This document shows positions 1 to 13,600 of a stretch of DNA of 64,000 bases, one piece after another; position 1 is the first letter of the stretch, and every line of letters starts with the position of its first letter. A program made the position numbers and the translations under genes. Source of the DNA: Hyaloscypha bicolor E (Eukaryota > Ascomycota > Leotiomycetes > Helotiales > Hyaloscyphaceae); assembly GCF_002865645.1 (NCBI RefSeq), contig NW_020194575.1:373247-437246 (forward strand), read 5' to 3'. A model generated the notes under the pieces. It saw nothing but the letters and a program-made list of their open reading frames with translations. It ran no database searches and was not told where the DNA came from.

Positions 1-620
1 ATATATATTATAGATACTATTCTTAACTTTTATGGAATCCTGAGAACAGGATTATAGGGAAGGTACTAGCTATATATAGGAGGCTAGAAACCCTTAAAGT
101 AGAGCGGAGAAAGCTTAAGGATTTATGGTATTATATATAAAATAACCGGGAAACCTACTATAATAGGTACTAGTTAGCTAAATACTATTTTAAAGAAGCC
201 TGGGTAATACTATTAATAAGAAATATTAAACTTAAGGCAAGAAAGCTTAAGCCAAAATTTATAGGTTTATTTAGGATTCTTAAATATATTAGTAATTTGG
301 TATATAAGTTAGAACTACTAAGTATATATAATTATTTATATCTAACTTTCTATATTTTCCTCTTTAAAGAGTATATAGTAAAAAAGAGTTAGGAGCCATA
401 CTTATATCTCTTTAGAGAATTTCCGGAATTAGTAGATAATAATAAAGAATAAGAATAGGAAGTAGAAGCTATTATTAATTACTAATAAGATAGTAGAAGC
501 AAGAAGTAATAGTATTTAATTAAATAAAAAGCCTGGCCTAAAGATTATAATACCTGGTTACCTACTTTCCCTAATCTTAAAAATTCCAAGAAATTTCTGA
601 AATTATATAACTAAAACTAT
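1..620 (+). mobile_element. RIP-degraded 3' end of a chromodomain Ty3/gypsy pol
   Basis: Reading through many stop codons on the plus strand gives the end of a retroviral-type integrase followed by a chromodomain. Around 430-615 the frame shows EVEAII, then YLIK*KAWPKDYNTW, the pattern of retrotransposon chromodomains (YLVKWKGWP-DYNTWEP). Stops fall where Trp or Gln is expected, as RIP would produce. Upstream, at about 215-400, a basic KLKARKLKPKFIG-type segment fits the integrase C-terminus. The element runs off the left edge of the window, so its LTR and most of pol are not visible. Chromodomain integrases target heterochromatin in known chromoviruses. No intact gene remains. Confidence 0.75.
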
Positions 621-2649
621 AGCTTAGAATCCGAAACTATTTTTTAATAATTTCTTAAGATTAAAAAGAATTCTGGATTATTAAGAAAAAGGCTACTTAA
701 AAAAAAAAGAGGATCTAGATAGCTAAGAAAAGGCCCGGAATAATAATAAAGATGCTTTTTCCCTAGGTTTTTTACTTATAAAGGTTTTCTAGGGTTTTAT
801 TAAGGCTTACGAGAATTATATTTAAATTATTAGAAAAAGGGTTTAGGATTAAGAAAAGTTTATTATAGATAGACTAGCTATAGGTATCTTAAATAAATAA
901 ACTCTAATTCTTATAAATTCCTAATTCCTAAAGCAAGAATACTAAATACTAGTTCTATTTAGGACTTAGTAAAGAATTAGCTAATACTCTCTGGAATTCG
1001 CTTATTTCTTAATAGAATATAGTTATACTATAATAATATTAGTATTAAGGATATTAAGAGAAGTAAGTAAGAAACTTATAATTACTATATATATTTTATA
1101 AAAGGCCTGAACTTCTAAAGTCAGGTCCCGAATAGCTATAAGTATTATATTATTAGTGCTTAAAGCACTAGTAGTAGACTACTTAGTAATCTCGGTAATA
1201 AGCTCGGTAATAAGATTAATGCCTTAAAGATAAATATTATAGTATTTTTTTAAGGAATTAGTAAGTATCTAAGTATATTAGAAAAAACTTATCTTTGGGA
1301 TACTAACCTAAGTAATATTATTATCTGTCTTATTAAGACGGGAAGAAGAATTCCGAAGCTTATTAGTATCCTTCTAGTCTTTAAAAACCTAATTAATAAT
1401 ATTATTCTCGTTAGTATAATACTATTTAAGATATGCTTTAAGAAATTTCTTAAAAATTATAATAGTATCTTCCTAGAACTAGTAAGCCTCTAATAAGTAG
1501 CGAGAAATCTGAAATTGCATTAGTTTTAATAGATATTAAAGCTAAAGAACTTACTAATATATAAGACTTAGAACCCTTATTATAATAGTTATAATTTTTC
1601 TTGCCAGGTACTATAATATATAAGGTAAAGGGATTAATAAGTAAATACTTAAAATATTTCAAGTATCTGCTAGTAATAAGAAAGGAGACTATAAAATTAC
1701 CTTTATGCTTATTATTACGGGAATAGATAATAAAGCTAGAAAAAGATATTATAGAATTAATTAAAAATAATTAAAGAAAACTTAGAAAAGGGCAGAAGAA
1801 GAGGCTAGAAGATAATAATAGAAAAAGTTATATATATGGTTATTAGAAAGGAAGAAAGCATATAGTAATACGAAGAGGTCTTTTTATAGAGGTAAAGAAC
1901 TACCTGAATTAATTACTAGTTTTCGTACTAGTTCTAATTGGAAACTAGTATAACTAATTAATATATACTCCCAGAAGCCCGTAAATAATCTCTAGGACCT
2001 CAGAAATATTTATATGGATTTCTTATATAAATATTTATTAAATACTTTCTATATAGCTATTTAGATTATTCTAATACGAGATCTAATAGGTAGTATTAAT
2101 TTCGTAAGGTAGTGCCTTAGTACTTTAAATCAAGCTAATTAGAATACTCAGATCCTAAATAAAATCGCAATTACTAGCTAGCCCCCATATCTAGAATATA
2201 ATTACTCTTCCTTCTCGCTTATTTAGCCCTAATCTAATTAGATAATTTTTATATCTATTATCCAGATTATATTAGTAAAACTACTTTCCAAAATACTAGA
2301 AGTTTATATTAATTAAATAAATAATTAATTAAATATTTACCAGAATAGATTAATAGATTTTGGGGATAAGATCCTAGGAAAGGGGTATAGTTATAATATA
2401 TATAGGGTCACACGTGACTTAAGGGCATGTAATGAATCTCGGATATTGCGGGTATTAATTAGGGAATTCGGTAGTCTTTTAATATCCTAACTAATTACTA
2501 TTTATATTATATATATTAGGCTTATAAATCACTAATTATATATATGCTATTGGGGCCTTCTATTTAGAGGGGGCTTCCCTGGACCTTATAGGAGGGACAG
2601 AGATTAGTTCTGTACTAAATTTAATACTATGGTTTCATAATATACTAAT
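621..2649. other. AT-rich block without a recognisable gene
   Basis: Very AT-rich, stop-dense sequence consistent with RIP-mutated repeat DNA. I could not recognise conserved protein motifs or a pair of terminal repeats in it. A slightly GC-richer patch near 2,400-2,640 may be an old LTR or element border, but no second copy was found in the window. Confidence 0.4.
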
Positions 2650-5600
2650 TTATTCTATTATCTTATTACCTACTAATAAACACCTCATATTATATTTCTA
2701 GAAGTATTTCTCTATTATAAACTTTATCTTATTTAAGTATTCTTTAGATTAGAAAGTATATTTTTATAAATAATACTATTTTCCTATTATAAATTATATA
2801 AAAAAAAGTAAATCTAATTAATCTATATATAGTAATAAATCTATCTAAGGCTTCTTTTTACTTATTATAAATATTATAAGTACTTAAATAATTAGTTAAT
2901 ATTTTCTTTTAATTATATTATTTCTTTTGAAATTATAGGCCAAAATAATAATTCTATTAATTTCTAGCTTATTAAATTCCTGAATTACTATTTTTTTAAA
3001 TTCCGATCTGCTATTTATCTTAAGTTACCTAAATAAATTATATTTATAAATAATTTCTTTCTAAATAAACTTAGTAACTTTCTTACTAGTTAGGTTTTTT
3101 AAAGATCTAGCTTTAACTTATCCTGAGAAGTTATCTCTAATAATAACTAATAAGTTATATTCTTTATAGTCTAGTAATTTAACTATATTAATCCTAAGGT
3201 AATAGAAAAGAGATAGCTTTTATTAGATATAGAGCTTCTTCTTATTTTCTTTTACTCTTATACTAATAGACTTTATAAGTATTAATATATTTCTATATAT
3301 AGTTATAGTAATCTTTCTAGTAATAATAGCTAGCTACTAAATAAAAAGTATTTTCTTTTCTAGTATATCTAATCTTATTATATAGCTCTTTAATAATAAT
3401 TTCTCTTTATTCTTAATTATTAATAATAAGTTAAGGTAAGTATATTTTAGATATAACTTTCTATAGTAATTAATCTCTTATACTATAATTTAAAGCTTTC
3501 TTACTTAACTTTCGAAACTCGGCCCTAGATATTTCTTCTAGTCTAGAAAGTATTATAAGATATTATATAATATTCTAATATTATTTGAAATAGCTATTAT
3601 TTAAGAAATCTAGTAAAATAATTAGGTTATTAAGTAAAATATAAGAGTTAGTATTATTATTTACTATTTTACTAGAGATTATATATAAAAAACTATAGCC
3701 TTTATTATATAATTTCCGGATTTTATTATTTTTTAATATTATTAATTTATTTCTAGATATAGTAAGGCTTTAATTATTAATCTCTAATAACTAGATACTA
3801 TTATTTAAATATCTAGTAAAGGTCTTAGAAATCGGATTTCTTAAAATAATATTATATAACTAAACCGGAACTATTTTCTTTATTCGAATTTTCTGTCTAA
3901 TAAGTACTATTCTAATAGTATTAAGCTTTATTACTAACTATTTATTAATATTCTCGTTATTTTTAGTATTACTTTCTTACTATAGGTATTTTAATAATTC
4001 ATTAGTAGTAATATACTTAATTTCTTTAATATACTTGACTTTAAAGTCAAATAATTAAATCTATACTAGCTAGTAAGTAACTAGAGCCCTAGGAAAATCT
4101 ATAGCTACTTTGCTTAGCTATATAATAAGTATATTAGTATCTAGTTTAAGAATAAAGTAAACTTTATATAGCCAGAATTATACTTTCTATAAATACTTTA
4201 CTAGCTCTTAGTATTTTCTCTTAGTAATATTATATCTCTATTTAGTATTATTTCAGATTCCAGACTTATATTATATGATTTTCTTTTTTCCTTTATTATT
4301 ATATTAACTAAGAGTTCTGTCTTATTTATTTAGGCTAGTATTTACTACTAATATAATTATTCCCTAACCTTCTAATAGATTATAATATAACTTATAAAAT
4401 ATTAGAATAGTAATAAGCTTTTCCTAAAGAATTCATATAGCTTACTTTTATTTATTATTCTAGTTCTATATTATATCCTTTCTTATTAAGTAGTAAATAG
4501 ATTTAATAATAATTATAAAGCTTTTAATTCAAATATAATAATAAATAATAATTCTAATAAATGCCTTATTTTTAGTTATACTATTATAATACTTCTATTT
4601 TAAGATCTTAGTAATTTCTAAACTTAAAAGGCTTCTTCTAAATACTCTATAGATAAAGCTAATAATAACTATATTATTATAATAAAACTGCGATTTTTCT
4701 CTTATACTAGCTCTGGTTTATTTAACTTTATCCAGGATTATATCCAGGTTTTAAAGGTATTTAAATATAAAACGCCGAATTCCGAGTAAAATAAGCTATC
4801 TATTATAGTCTATATAAGATCTCTTAACTCTAATATTATTAATAAATAATATAGTAATTTTAGGAAATAGATTCTCTAGAATAGTTATAATAACTCATAT
4901 AAACTATATAACGGAATTAGTAGTTCCCTAAAGTAATATAGTTATTCTTAATAGCCCTAAAGATATTATAAATATAGTTAAATCTTTACTATAAGTATCT
5001 AGTATAAGTTAATTATATCCGGAAAAGAAATTAATTAGAGAAATATAAATATATTTAGTAAATTTCTCCGAGATCTTATTAGTAAACGGGAATAAATTAG
5101 TATCTTATAAGATTACTAAATTTATCTTTATAATAGTATTAATTAGTCTATAAGTTCTAGTAACTTTCTTTATAACTAAGAATTATGAATTTTAGTAAGG
5201 TCTATTATATTTCTTAAAAACTCTATAATTTAGGTATTCTAATAATATTTTTATTATTACTAGTACTAGAGCTTTAGAATATAGGAAATTCTTCTCTTAC
5301 TAGGCTTTATACTTAATAGTTTTAATTAGAATAAGTAAGCTAATATTCTTATAAACTTTTCCTATTTCTTTCTAATTAAATATAATTATATTTTCTTAAT
5401 TAATTATTAATTCTTGGAATATAGCTAGTTCTTCTTTCTAGAGCCAGTTATTAATATCTAATTATTTAAGATATTCTAAAGTAAGTTATAAATCTTTTGA
5501 AATAGCTAATATTCTTAGTAAAAAATAATTCTTATATTTTCTAGTATATTTCTATAAGTATTCTCTAGCTTTAGATTTCTTAAACTAGTTCGGATATTTA

Positions 5601-8600
5601 CTAGGGCCTTCTCTAGTTCTATTATTAGTATTTACTAGTTAAACCTTTTTATTTTTTATTTTATATATTTCTATAACTAGAAATAAATTATAGTTATTAT
5701 TCTTTTCTTTAAAAGCTATAGCTATTTTCTTTAGTATTCTTTTTATTTAATCTCCGGAATTTATAATTTTCTTATTTAGTTCTTTCCTAGTTAGGTATAA
5801 AGAATACTTTTTTATCTAGTATTTTAATATACTTTCTTTAAGCTTCTATATATTCCAGAATTCTTTCTAGTCTTGAGTTTAATATTTCTTAGTTTCAGGA
5901 ATATATTTCTTTATTATTAGGAAATACTATTTTATTTCTTTTTTAGAAATATCTTTACTTAATATTCTTTTTACTTCTTTTTCTATTAATTCCGGAATTA
6001 TTCTTAATAATACTCTAATTAAAGCCTTTTCTGCTTTAGTTTCTCTAAAAATATTATTAATTTCCTAAATTTCTAAATCTAAAATAAAAGAATCTATAGA
6101 AAATTCCGGTATCTTCCCGTTTTCTCTAATATTATTACTAGTTATAATACTAGGCTTTATTTTTTCTCTTTATTTTTAGTTTCCTATTCTATATTACTTA
6201 ATTTCTTAATTCTAGAAGTTTAGTATTTTTAAACTATTATTTTCTTTTATTTTCCGGTATTTTTTAAAAGTAAAATAATTATAATAATATAAGTATTCTA
6301 GTTATCTTTAGAGTTAGTAAACCTTCTATCCTATAAACTATTATTCCTATATATAATATTTATCTTTATCTTTATTAAGAATAATTAACTAAATAGAATC
6401 TTTAGAGCCCTTTTAATTAGGAAAAATGCATTTTTATATTCTATTTTATTTATAACCTTAGTTCTAAGCTTTATTATTTCTATAAATCCAAATTCTGCTC
6501 TAGTAATAATAGATATTTAATAATCTATAGTATTATATACTATTTTACTAATATTTTTAGAGATCTTTTTAGGGAAAATATTAACTTTAGTTCTAGTATT
6601 AATTATTTCTTTATATTTAATATTCTCTTAAGGTTCTCGAAATACAAACCAGAGGTATAAAGCTTATATAATATATTTATAAGCTAGTAATATCCGAATA
6701 TTAATACTATTGCCTTTAAATTAAATAATTCTATTAGTATTAGGTATTTAAGCTAGTATTTCTAATTCCTTAAATATTCTATTTATTATATAAACCGCAG
6801 CTATTAGTTTTATAGATCTCCTAGTATATCTAATTATATTTAATATAATAGTATTTCCTATTTATAAGATAATAAAATAGGAAGTATTATTTTTAATTTA
6901 TTAGTTCTAAAATATAATAGCTAGATCTAGTATTTTTAAGATATTAATAAATATTCTTGTTTTCTTCTAAGTTTTTAGAAATAAAATAATTATTTTTTTT
7001 AGTAGTTTTATTAGAATATTATTAATTTTATTAATTTTATACTTATTATAATTAAGAATATATTAGGTCTCTAATTTATCTTATTTATTTCCGGAAGTAT
7101 TAATATTTATAGCCTTAGCTAAGCTATTTCCTTATCTATTACTTCTTAAAGTAATATTCTTCTGGCCTCTTATATAGGATAGCTTCTTTTCTATTCTAGC
7201 TTATTTTTAGAAAACCTTTTTAGCTATTTTTATCTTTTTTCTTTTTCTCTTTAATAAAGAACCTATTATAGTATTAATAGAAATACTATTTATAGCTAAA
7301 TCTTAGTACTATTTATTAATTCCAGAACCTAAAGTATTAGTAATTCTAATATAATTTTCTCTAAAGCAAAGTAGTTATTTAGATTCCCTAAATATAACTT
7401 ACTTACTTTTATATATAGATTCCGGTTAGCTAGTTTCTTTTTCTCTTTCTTGCCTAGTAAACTAGGTATTTCCTATTAATCTCTAAATATTTTTGGATTA
7501 AGTATTTAAATTATAATTAAATTCTTTTCCTTAAACTTAGGAAATAATTTAGTTAAACTACTAGTACTTATTAGTAAGGAAAAAGAAAATACTTTCTTAT
7601 CTAGGCTTAAATAGCCCTTTATACTATTTTCTATTAAATTAGTAAGTATATTTATAGTTTATAAGTTCTTTTATTAGTAAGTAATAGAACTAAGAAATAT
7701 AAATATATTCTGGGTTAATATTATTATTCTTATTTCTATTATAGTATCTATAACAAATTCGTTTTTTTAGTTCTGAGTTTATATTATAGGCCATATTAAC
7801 TTAAATAGTATTTTCTAATTATACTTAAGACTAACTTTCTCTAGAATATAATTATTTAGATTCTTTACTTATTTTAGCTTAATTATTATAGCTATTATAG
7901 TATTCTCTATAACTTCTATTATAACTTCTAGTATATTTTTCCTAAAAACTCGAATTATACTTACTAGGCTATTAATACTATTATACTTATTATAATTAGC
8001 TAGGCTATATAAGTAGGCTATAGATATTTTCCTAAATTATAATAGTAGCTATATTAAGTTATTTCTATAAGTTCTTTTAAGTTATAATAATAATAGATAG
8101 TTTTTCTAGACTTATTACTAGCTAGTTAATATTATTTTCCTTAGGTTTACTACTTTTAGTAAGTTTCATATAATTAGCTATAGGCTAGGTTCTTTTCTTA
8201 CTTATATCTATAATAGCTTTAGGAAATATAATAAGAGAAACTAGTAAGAAGTAATTATTTTCTAGTTTAGGAATTATATTATAGACTATTATATTTAAGT
8301 ATTCTTATCTAAATCTAGATATATCTAGATTATTAGTAATATTAAAATAATATTTCTTCTTTTTATACTAATAAGATATTACTATCTTCTTATATATTTT
8401 ATTATATTTATAAATAGAAATATTTATAGACTCAAAGTTTATATTCTTAAAAATATAATCTCTTACTAGAATAGATAATTCCCTTATAAATTCTTAGTAC
8501 TAAGTAATTTTATTTATTTCTTTTTTCTTTAGTAATTTTTTTAATACTTTATTAAATATATTAATATAAGACTTAAATGAGATTTCTTTATTCTAGGCTT

Positions 8601-9964
8601 ATATAATAATTTAATTAAGAAAGTTATAGCTAATTTTAAGTATTTCCAAGTTATATTCTCGGAATTCCTTTAGTAAGGCCTTAAAAAACTTAGTTTCCTA
8701 GTAATTTCCCGGATTATTAATATAGTACTCCGGTATAGCCTTAATCTAATTCTTATAAATAAGAGAGATATAATAAATAATTTTCTCTCTTTTAGTATTA
8801 TTAGAAATATAATAGTTTTTATATATATCTATATATTATTTCAAGAATATAAAGATATTACTTTCCTAAAACTATAGTATTTTAGGAGCTCTTATAAGTA
8901 ATAGGTTTAAATCTGGTACTAGTATATACTTATTTTTAGCTATATTAATCTTAATAATTTCTTCTATAATTAATTATAGAGTTTCCGTATTTGAGACTTC
9001 TACTAATAAGGTTCCTAAAGAACTAACTTCCTATTTAAGTATATCTTTTAGTTTAGAAACCGAAATTAGAAAGAAACTAGTTAATAATAATAAATATAAT
9101 TAAGGTTCGAGTTTTAATATTAGTAATAATAAGATAATAGCTTTTCTAGTCTTATTCTTATTATTTATATTCTCTTTCCTATTCTTTTAGCTTAATACCT
9201 ATAGTATTTTCTCTTAATTTTACTAAACTAGGTATACCTATTAATACTATTAAAGGTAATAATAAAAATAATAAAAATAATTTTACTAATTTTTCTGACT
9301 TTTCTAAATTCTCTTTTCTTTCTTTATTTAGTATCTATTTCTTTCTCTAGAAGCTTCTCTAGTTTATTTATATAATTTCTTATTTCCGATTTCTTTTTAA
9401 TTCTTATTTCTAATTTTAGTTTACTATTTTACTTAAATTTAAAGATATTTCCTCTTTTAGGTATCTTTTTCAGATTTAGAAGCAAGCTTTATTACTAAGA
9501 TTAAAGCTATTTTAATTCCGGCTTTTACTATAACTAAAAATAATATATAAATTAATAATATAACTTTATTTCTAAATACTAAAGTCTAATTCTAACTAAG
9601 ATCTAACTTATATTATCTTAGTATAATATTTCTTATTTTATTTCCTTTACTTTTTTTCCTTTTATAATTAGCCTCTATTTCTATTATCCCTATATATTAT
9701 ACTAGTAATTATATCTTGCGGCTAACCCGTATTCAAGTTACTAGATATATCGGAAATTAATATAAGATACTAAGATTAATACTTATATATCCTTAATATT
9801 TCGGCCTTAGGCTCAAGGTATTATAATAGCCCTTTTTTTCCCTAACTTACTAAGCTAATAATCCGCCTTATAAATATTTCTCAGAACTTTATAAGAGTAT
9901 TATCTTAACTATAAAGTTTCTATTCTCCCTATATTACTTACTATAAAATATATAAAAGGGAAAC
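2650..9964 (-). mobile_element. RIP-ruined Ty3/gypsy retrotransposon, pol readable on the minus strand
   Basis: On the minus strand the reverse transcriptase core can be read at about 5,400-4,790. It contains FFSGYNQLTLDTYSKDL, then a LGLLRI segment, and an INNI motif where a fungal gypsy element has LDDI, the change expected from RIP of GAC codons. Further 3' on the same strand (about 4,260-4,050) a segment with FPRALVTYQL and LFDFKVKYIK fits the RNase H/connection region. Gag was not identified with confidence, and stops occur every few codons. The right border abuts the 289-bp LTR-like repeat at 9,965. The left border is only approximate. The purine-rich tract next to that LTR would suit a plus-strand element better, so the link between this pol and that LTR is inferred. 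Confidence 0.6.
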
Positions 9965-10253
9965 TATAATAAGACAAAAACCCATATAAAGTATACTAGA
10001 GTATAAAACGTAACTTAATAGTAAAATAATAAATTAAAAGTATAAATAGTAAAGTATAAATAGTATATAGTATATAAAAGCTTAATTAATTAAATACTTA
10101 TAAAGAATTTATCTCTAAGTCTATAGAAAAACTAGCTTTATTATATAATTTCCGCAAGTTATATATAAAAGGCCACGGCCTTTACTATGTGACCTAAATC
10201 TCAAAACCGCCAAAATAATATGATTTTTAATAAGTACGGCCTGCTATACTATA
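9965..10253. repeat. LTR-like repeat, family B (RIP-mutated copy)
   Basis: This 289-bp repeat matches an inverted, much less mutated copy of identical length at 27,153-27,441. The less mutated copy has TGT...ACA termini, which here read TATAAT...ACTATA after C-to-T change. Both copies are followed on the same side by GAAAC, taken as the junction to internal element sequence, while the outer flanks differ. It is best read as one LTR of a longer element lying to the left. No target-site duplication could be defined because the partner LTR was not found. Confidence 0.65.
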
Positions 10254-10361
10254 GTAGCCTAGAAATATAATAGGCTTTAATAAGTAAATAAGATAGAAAG
10301 TGGCCTGAAAGTAAACTTGCTATATAAACTAGATAGAGTACTAGTTCTGGGAGTTCTAAAG

Positions 10362-10664
10362 TATAATAGGCACACCTAATAGTACATAGACAGGTATTAG
10401 ATATCATGGATCTAGTTTCCTATTTTGGGTATAGCTTGCGATCAGAATCATATAGATTACATAGGATTTCCTAATTAAATAAAGGGCTTTGCATGCCTGG
10501 CTAAGTACTAGGGAATATATAGGAAGACGCTCCTAGCTTTAGAAAGGGCATTAATTAGTCTCTTATTAGAATTAATTCTTGGAATTAGTTATACTTGCAA
10601 GCATTACTCCGCAGCTTACTTACCTTAACTACTTATATATTACCTTACTATTACGTGCCTTATA
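10362..10664 (+). repeat. 5' LTR of the chromovirus (family A)
   Basis: 303 bp, aligned over its whole length with the 3' LTR at 17,051-17,353. The expected TGT...ACA ends are changed to TAT...ATA by C-to-T and G-to-A transitions. Preceded by TAAAG, which also follows the 3' LTR. This copy is visibly more AT-shifted than the 3' LTR. Confidence 0.88.
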
Positions 10665-13600
10665 TTCTAATTAATCTAACTTTCGGGGAGTAGTTTATTA
10701 CGAGGTAGTTAAGCCATTAATAGACAAAACCACTAATAGCTAGAGCATTAACTAGAAAAAACGCCTCTATTATTACTAGGGCAACCTAGTCAGGTATCCA
10801 GGGAAGCGCCCAGTTAGCCACTCTAGCTACTACCTAATTAGAAGAAGGGAGTAGAACTCAGATACCCCCAGAACTAGCTAGCAAGATAATAATAACGGAG
10901 AAGCTAGCGGCGGCTCGTTATTATATTACTAAGTTAGAAGCAGAGATATAATAGAGGGAGAATCTAGAGGATTTAGAAGCTCAGATTTGCCGTCTTGAGA
11001 ATATTCGAATACCTATTATAGAACCTGTCATACTACCGGCGGTACGTTTAGTTTACAGGGCTCCAAAAACCCGAGAATTACTAACCTATAAGGGGAAAAG
11101 TATTAAGGAAGCCCAGGACTTCTTCTACTAGGCAGAGCTAAAATAGTATAAAAACGGCGGGATTACCTGGGCCACAGATATAGTAAAAGTTACGTATTAT
11201 GCTTCCTGCTTTAAGAATATAGCTAGAAATATCTGGAAATATAGGAAATAATTAGTGGGTATTAATACTACGGATTAGGAAACCTTTATTGAGTTTATAA
11301 AGAATTCTATCTTGGATCCGGAGAACCATAGTAATAATACCCTCGCCAAGTTCAAGAATATAAAATAGTAGCCAGGTCAGAGTATCCAAAGCTTTATATC
11401 TTACTTAGATAGCCTATTAAATAACTTGGGATATACGGGTTTATTACGAAAGCGGAATAACTTATTTAGTAGCTTAAGGCAGGAGATTCGGGACAAGATT
11501 AATTACTAAGGAAATGCTTTACGAGAAAAAGAGAAGCTTATTTCTATAGCTATAAAAGTCAAGAATAACTTAAACTAGTTTGCTTAACAGGAATATAATA
11601 ATAAGCTAACGGGTTAATAAAAGAAAGAAAATTAGAGAAAGGAGAGAGAGAATAATAAAAGGAAACGGAAGAGAAATATATCCCCATTACGAGGTTCATA
11701 TAACCGGAATAGCAAAAGCATAGTAACGGGATCTAATATAGTACCCGTATCGGGATTTATAAGACCGGATATAACTTGCTTTACTTACTAGAAGAAGGGT
11801 TACTATATTATTACCTGCCCAAATTAGGGAAAACCGACTTACTATAACTATAATAAGTCTGGCCATAAGGCATATAAGTATCCAGAATTAAAGAAGCCGG
11901 GAAATAAGTACGCCTTATAGTAGTTATACTTATTTATATTATAGAGGGCAAGGCCCCTAAAACGAGAATAGTAATTAAGGTTATTATTAAGATAAGGAAA
12001 GATAGGTAAAGGGTTAGAGTATTAGTTAACTCGGGTATAGAGGCTAATTATATAAAGAGGAGGTTAGCCTTAAATATGGGTATTCCGTTAATATTAAGGG
12101 TAACTCTCCTATTCTTACTAGAAAAAAAAAGAATTTATTTATATAGAGATTATATTCTTGGGATTATTACTAAGAATATACTAGGGGACTAAAAAAAGGC
12201 TAATATATACTTTATATTATATAATTTCGATCTAAACCATATTAATATAATACTTGAATTCCTATAGCTTTACTAGATTAATTCCCTAATTTCCTTTAGG
12301 AAGGTAATATAAAGATACCAGATTCGACTATAGAAGATTAAAGTTCTAAATACTAGGAAGTTTGCTAAAATAGTAAAGTATAAGGTATATATTTTTCTAT
12401 TAACCGCCTACCCTATAACAAATAGCTAAAGGATTACTACTATTACTATAAACGGGATAGCTATACTTTCTAGGAAATATTAAGACCTTCTCCGAGTATT
12501 CTCTATAGAGGCTATAGGTATATTACCCGACTACTATATAATAAAGTATTATATAGATCTGGAACCAGGATTCTAACTACTATATAGTCCTATATATACT
12601 TTATTAGAAAGGGAGCTTAAAGTTCTTCGGGAATATCTTAATACTAGCTTAGAGAAGAAGTAGATCCGTTATTTTACTAGCCTAGCTAGTACCCTAATTA
12701 TGTTTATTCTAAAGAAAGAAGGCGGCCTATATCTATATATTAATTACCGGGATCTAAATAAGATTATTATTAAAAACCGAATACTATTACTACTTATTAG
12801 TAAGATAATAGATAGGCTTTATAGAGTAAAGATATATATAAAGCTAGACTTAAAGAATACTTACTATTAGTTATAAATACAGGAGGGCAACAAGTAAAAA
12901 ACGGTATTCCGAATATACTATAGATATTTTAAGTATTATATTATATCCTTTAGACTATCTAATACTCTAGTAATATTCCAGGCATATATTAACCATATAC
13001 TAGTAGGCCTTATAAATATTATTTATATAGTTTATCTAAATAATATTTTAATTTATTTAGAGAACCCAGAATAATATATAATAATAATCTAATATATACT
13101 CGAGCAATTATAGTAATACTAGCTCTTTATAAACTTAGCAAAATACAAGTTTAATATAGAGAGAGTAGAGTTCCTGGAATTTATAATTAGCCTAAATAAT
13201 ATAGAAATAGAAGCTAGCCGGGTTATAGCTATTAGGGAATAGCCGGCCCCAAAAAATAATATCTGAGAAGTCCAAGTATTCCTGGATTTTACTAACTTTT
13301 ACTAGAGGTTTATCTATAAATACTTTAGGGTAGTAAAAAAGTTAACTAATTTACTAAAAACTAGCGGAAAACTACTATATTAGTTTAGCTAGATAGATAA
13401 GGCAAATAAGGCTTTTAGGGAACTATAAATTATATTTATAATAGTACTAATTCTTTATTATTTTAACCTAGCCTTAAAGATTCGTATAAAAACGGATACT
13501 TTAGGATTTGTAATTATAGATATAATTTCCTAGCTCTTTGGTAAGAAAGCAGAAGCCAGGTAGTACCCTATTACTTTCTATTTAAAAAAAATAACTATAA

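Noticed and set aside
1450..1662. Short minus-strand frame in AT-rich DNA
   Set aside because: Low-complexity composition, no family similarity, inside RIPed repeat.
10254..10361. Conserved junction between LTR families B and A
   Set aside because: The spacing differs at the other locus (108 bp against about 5 bp with A truncated), so a single duplicated junction is not supported.
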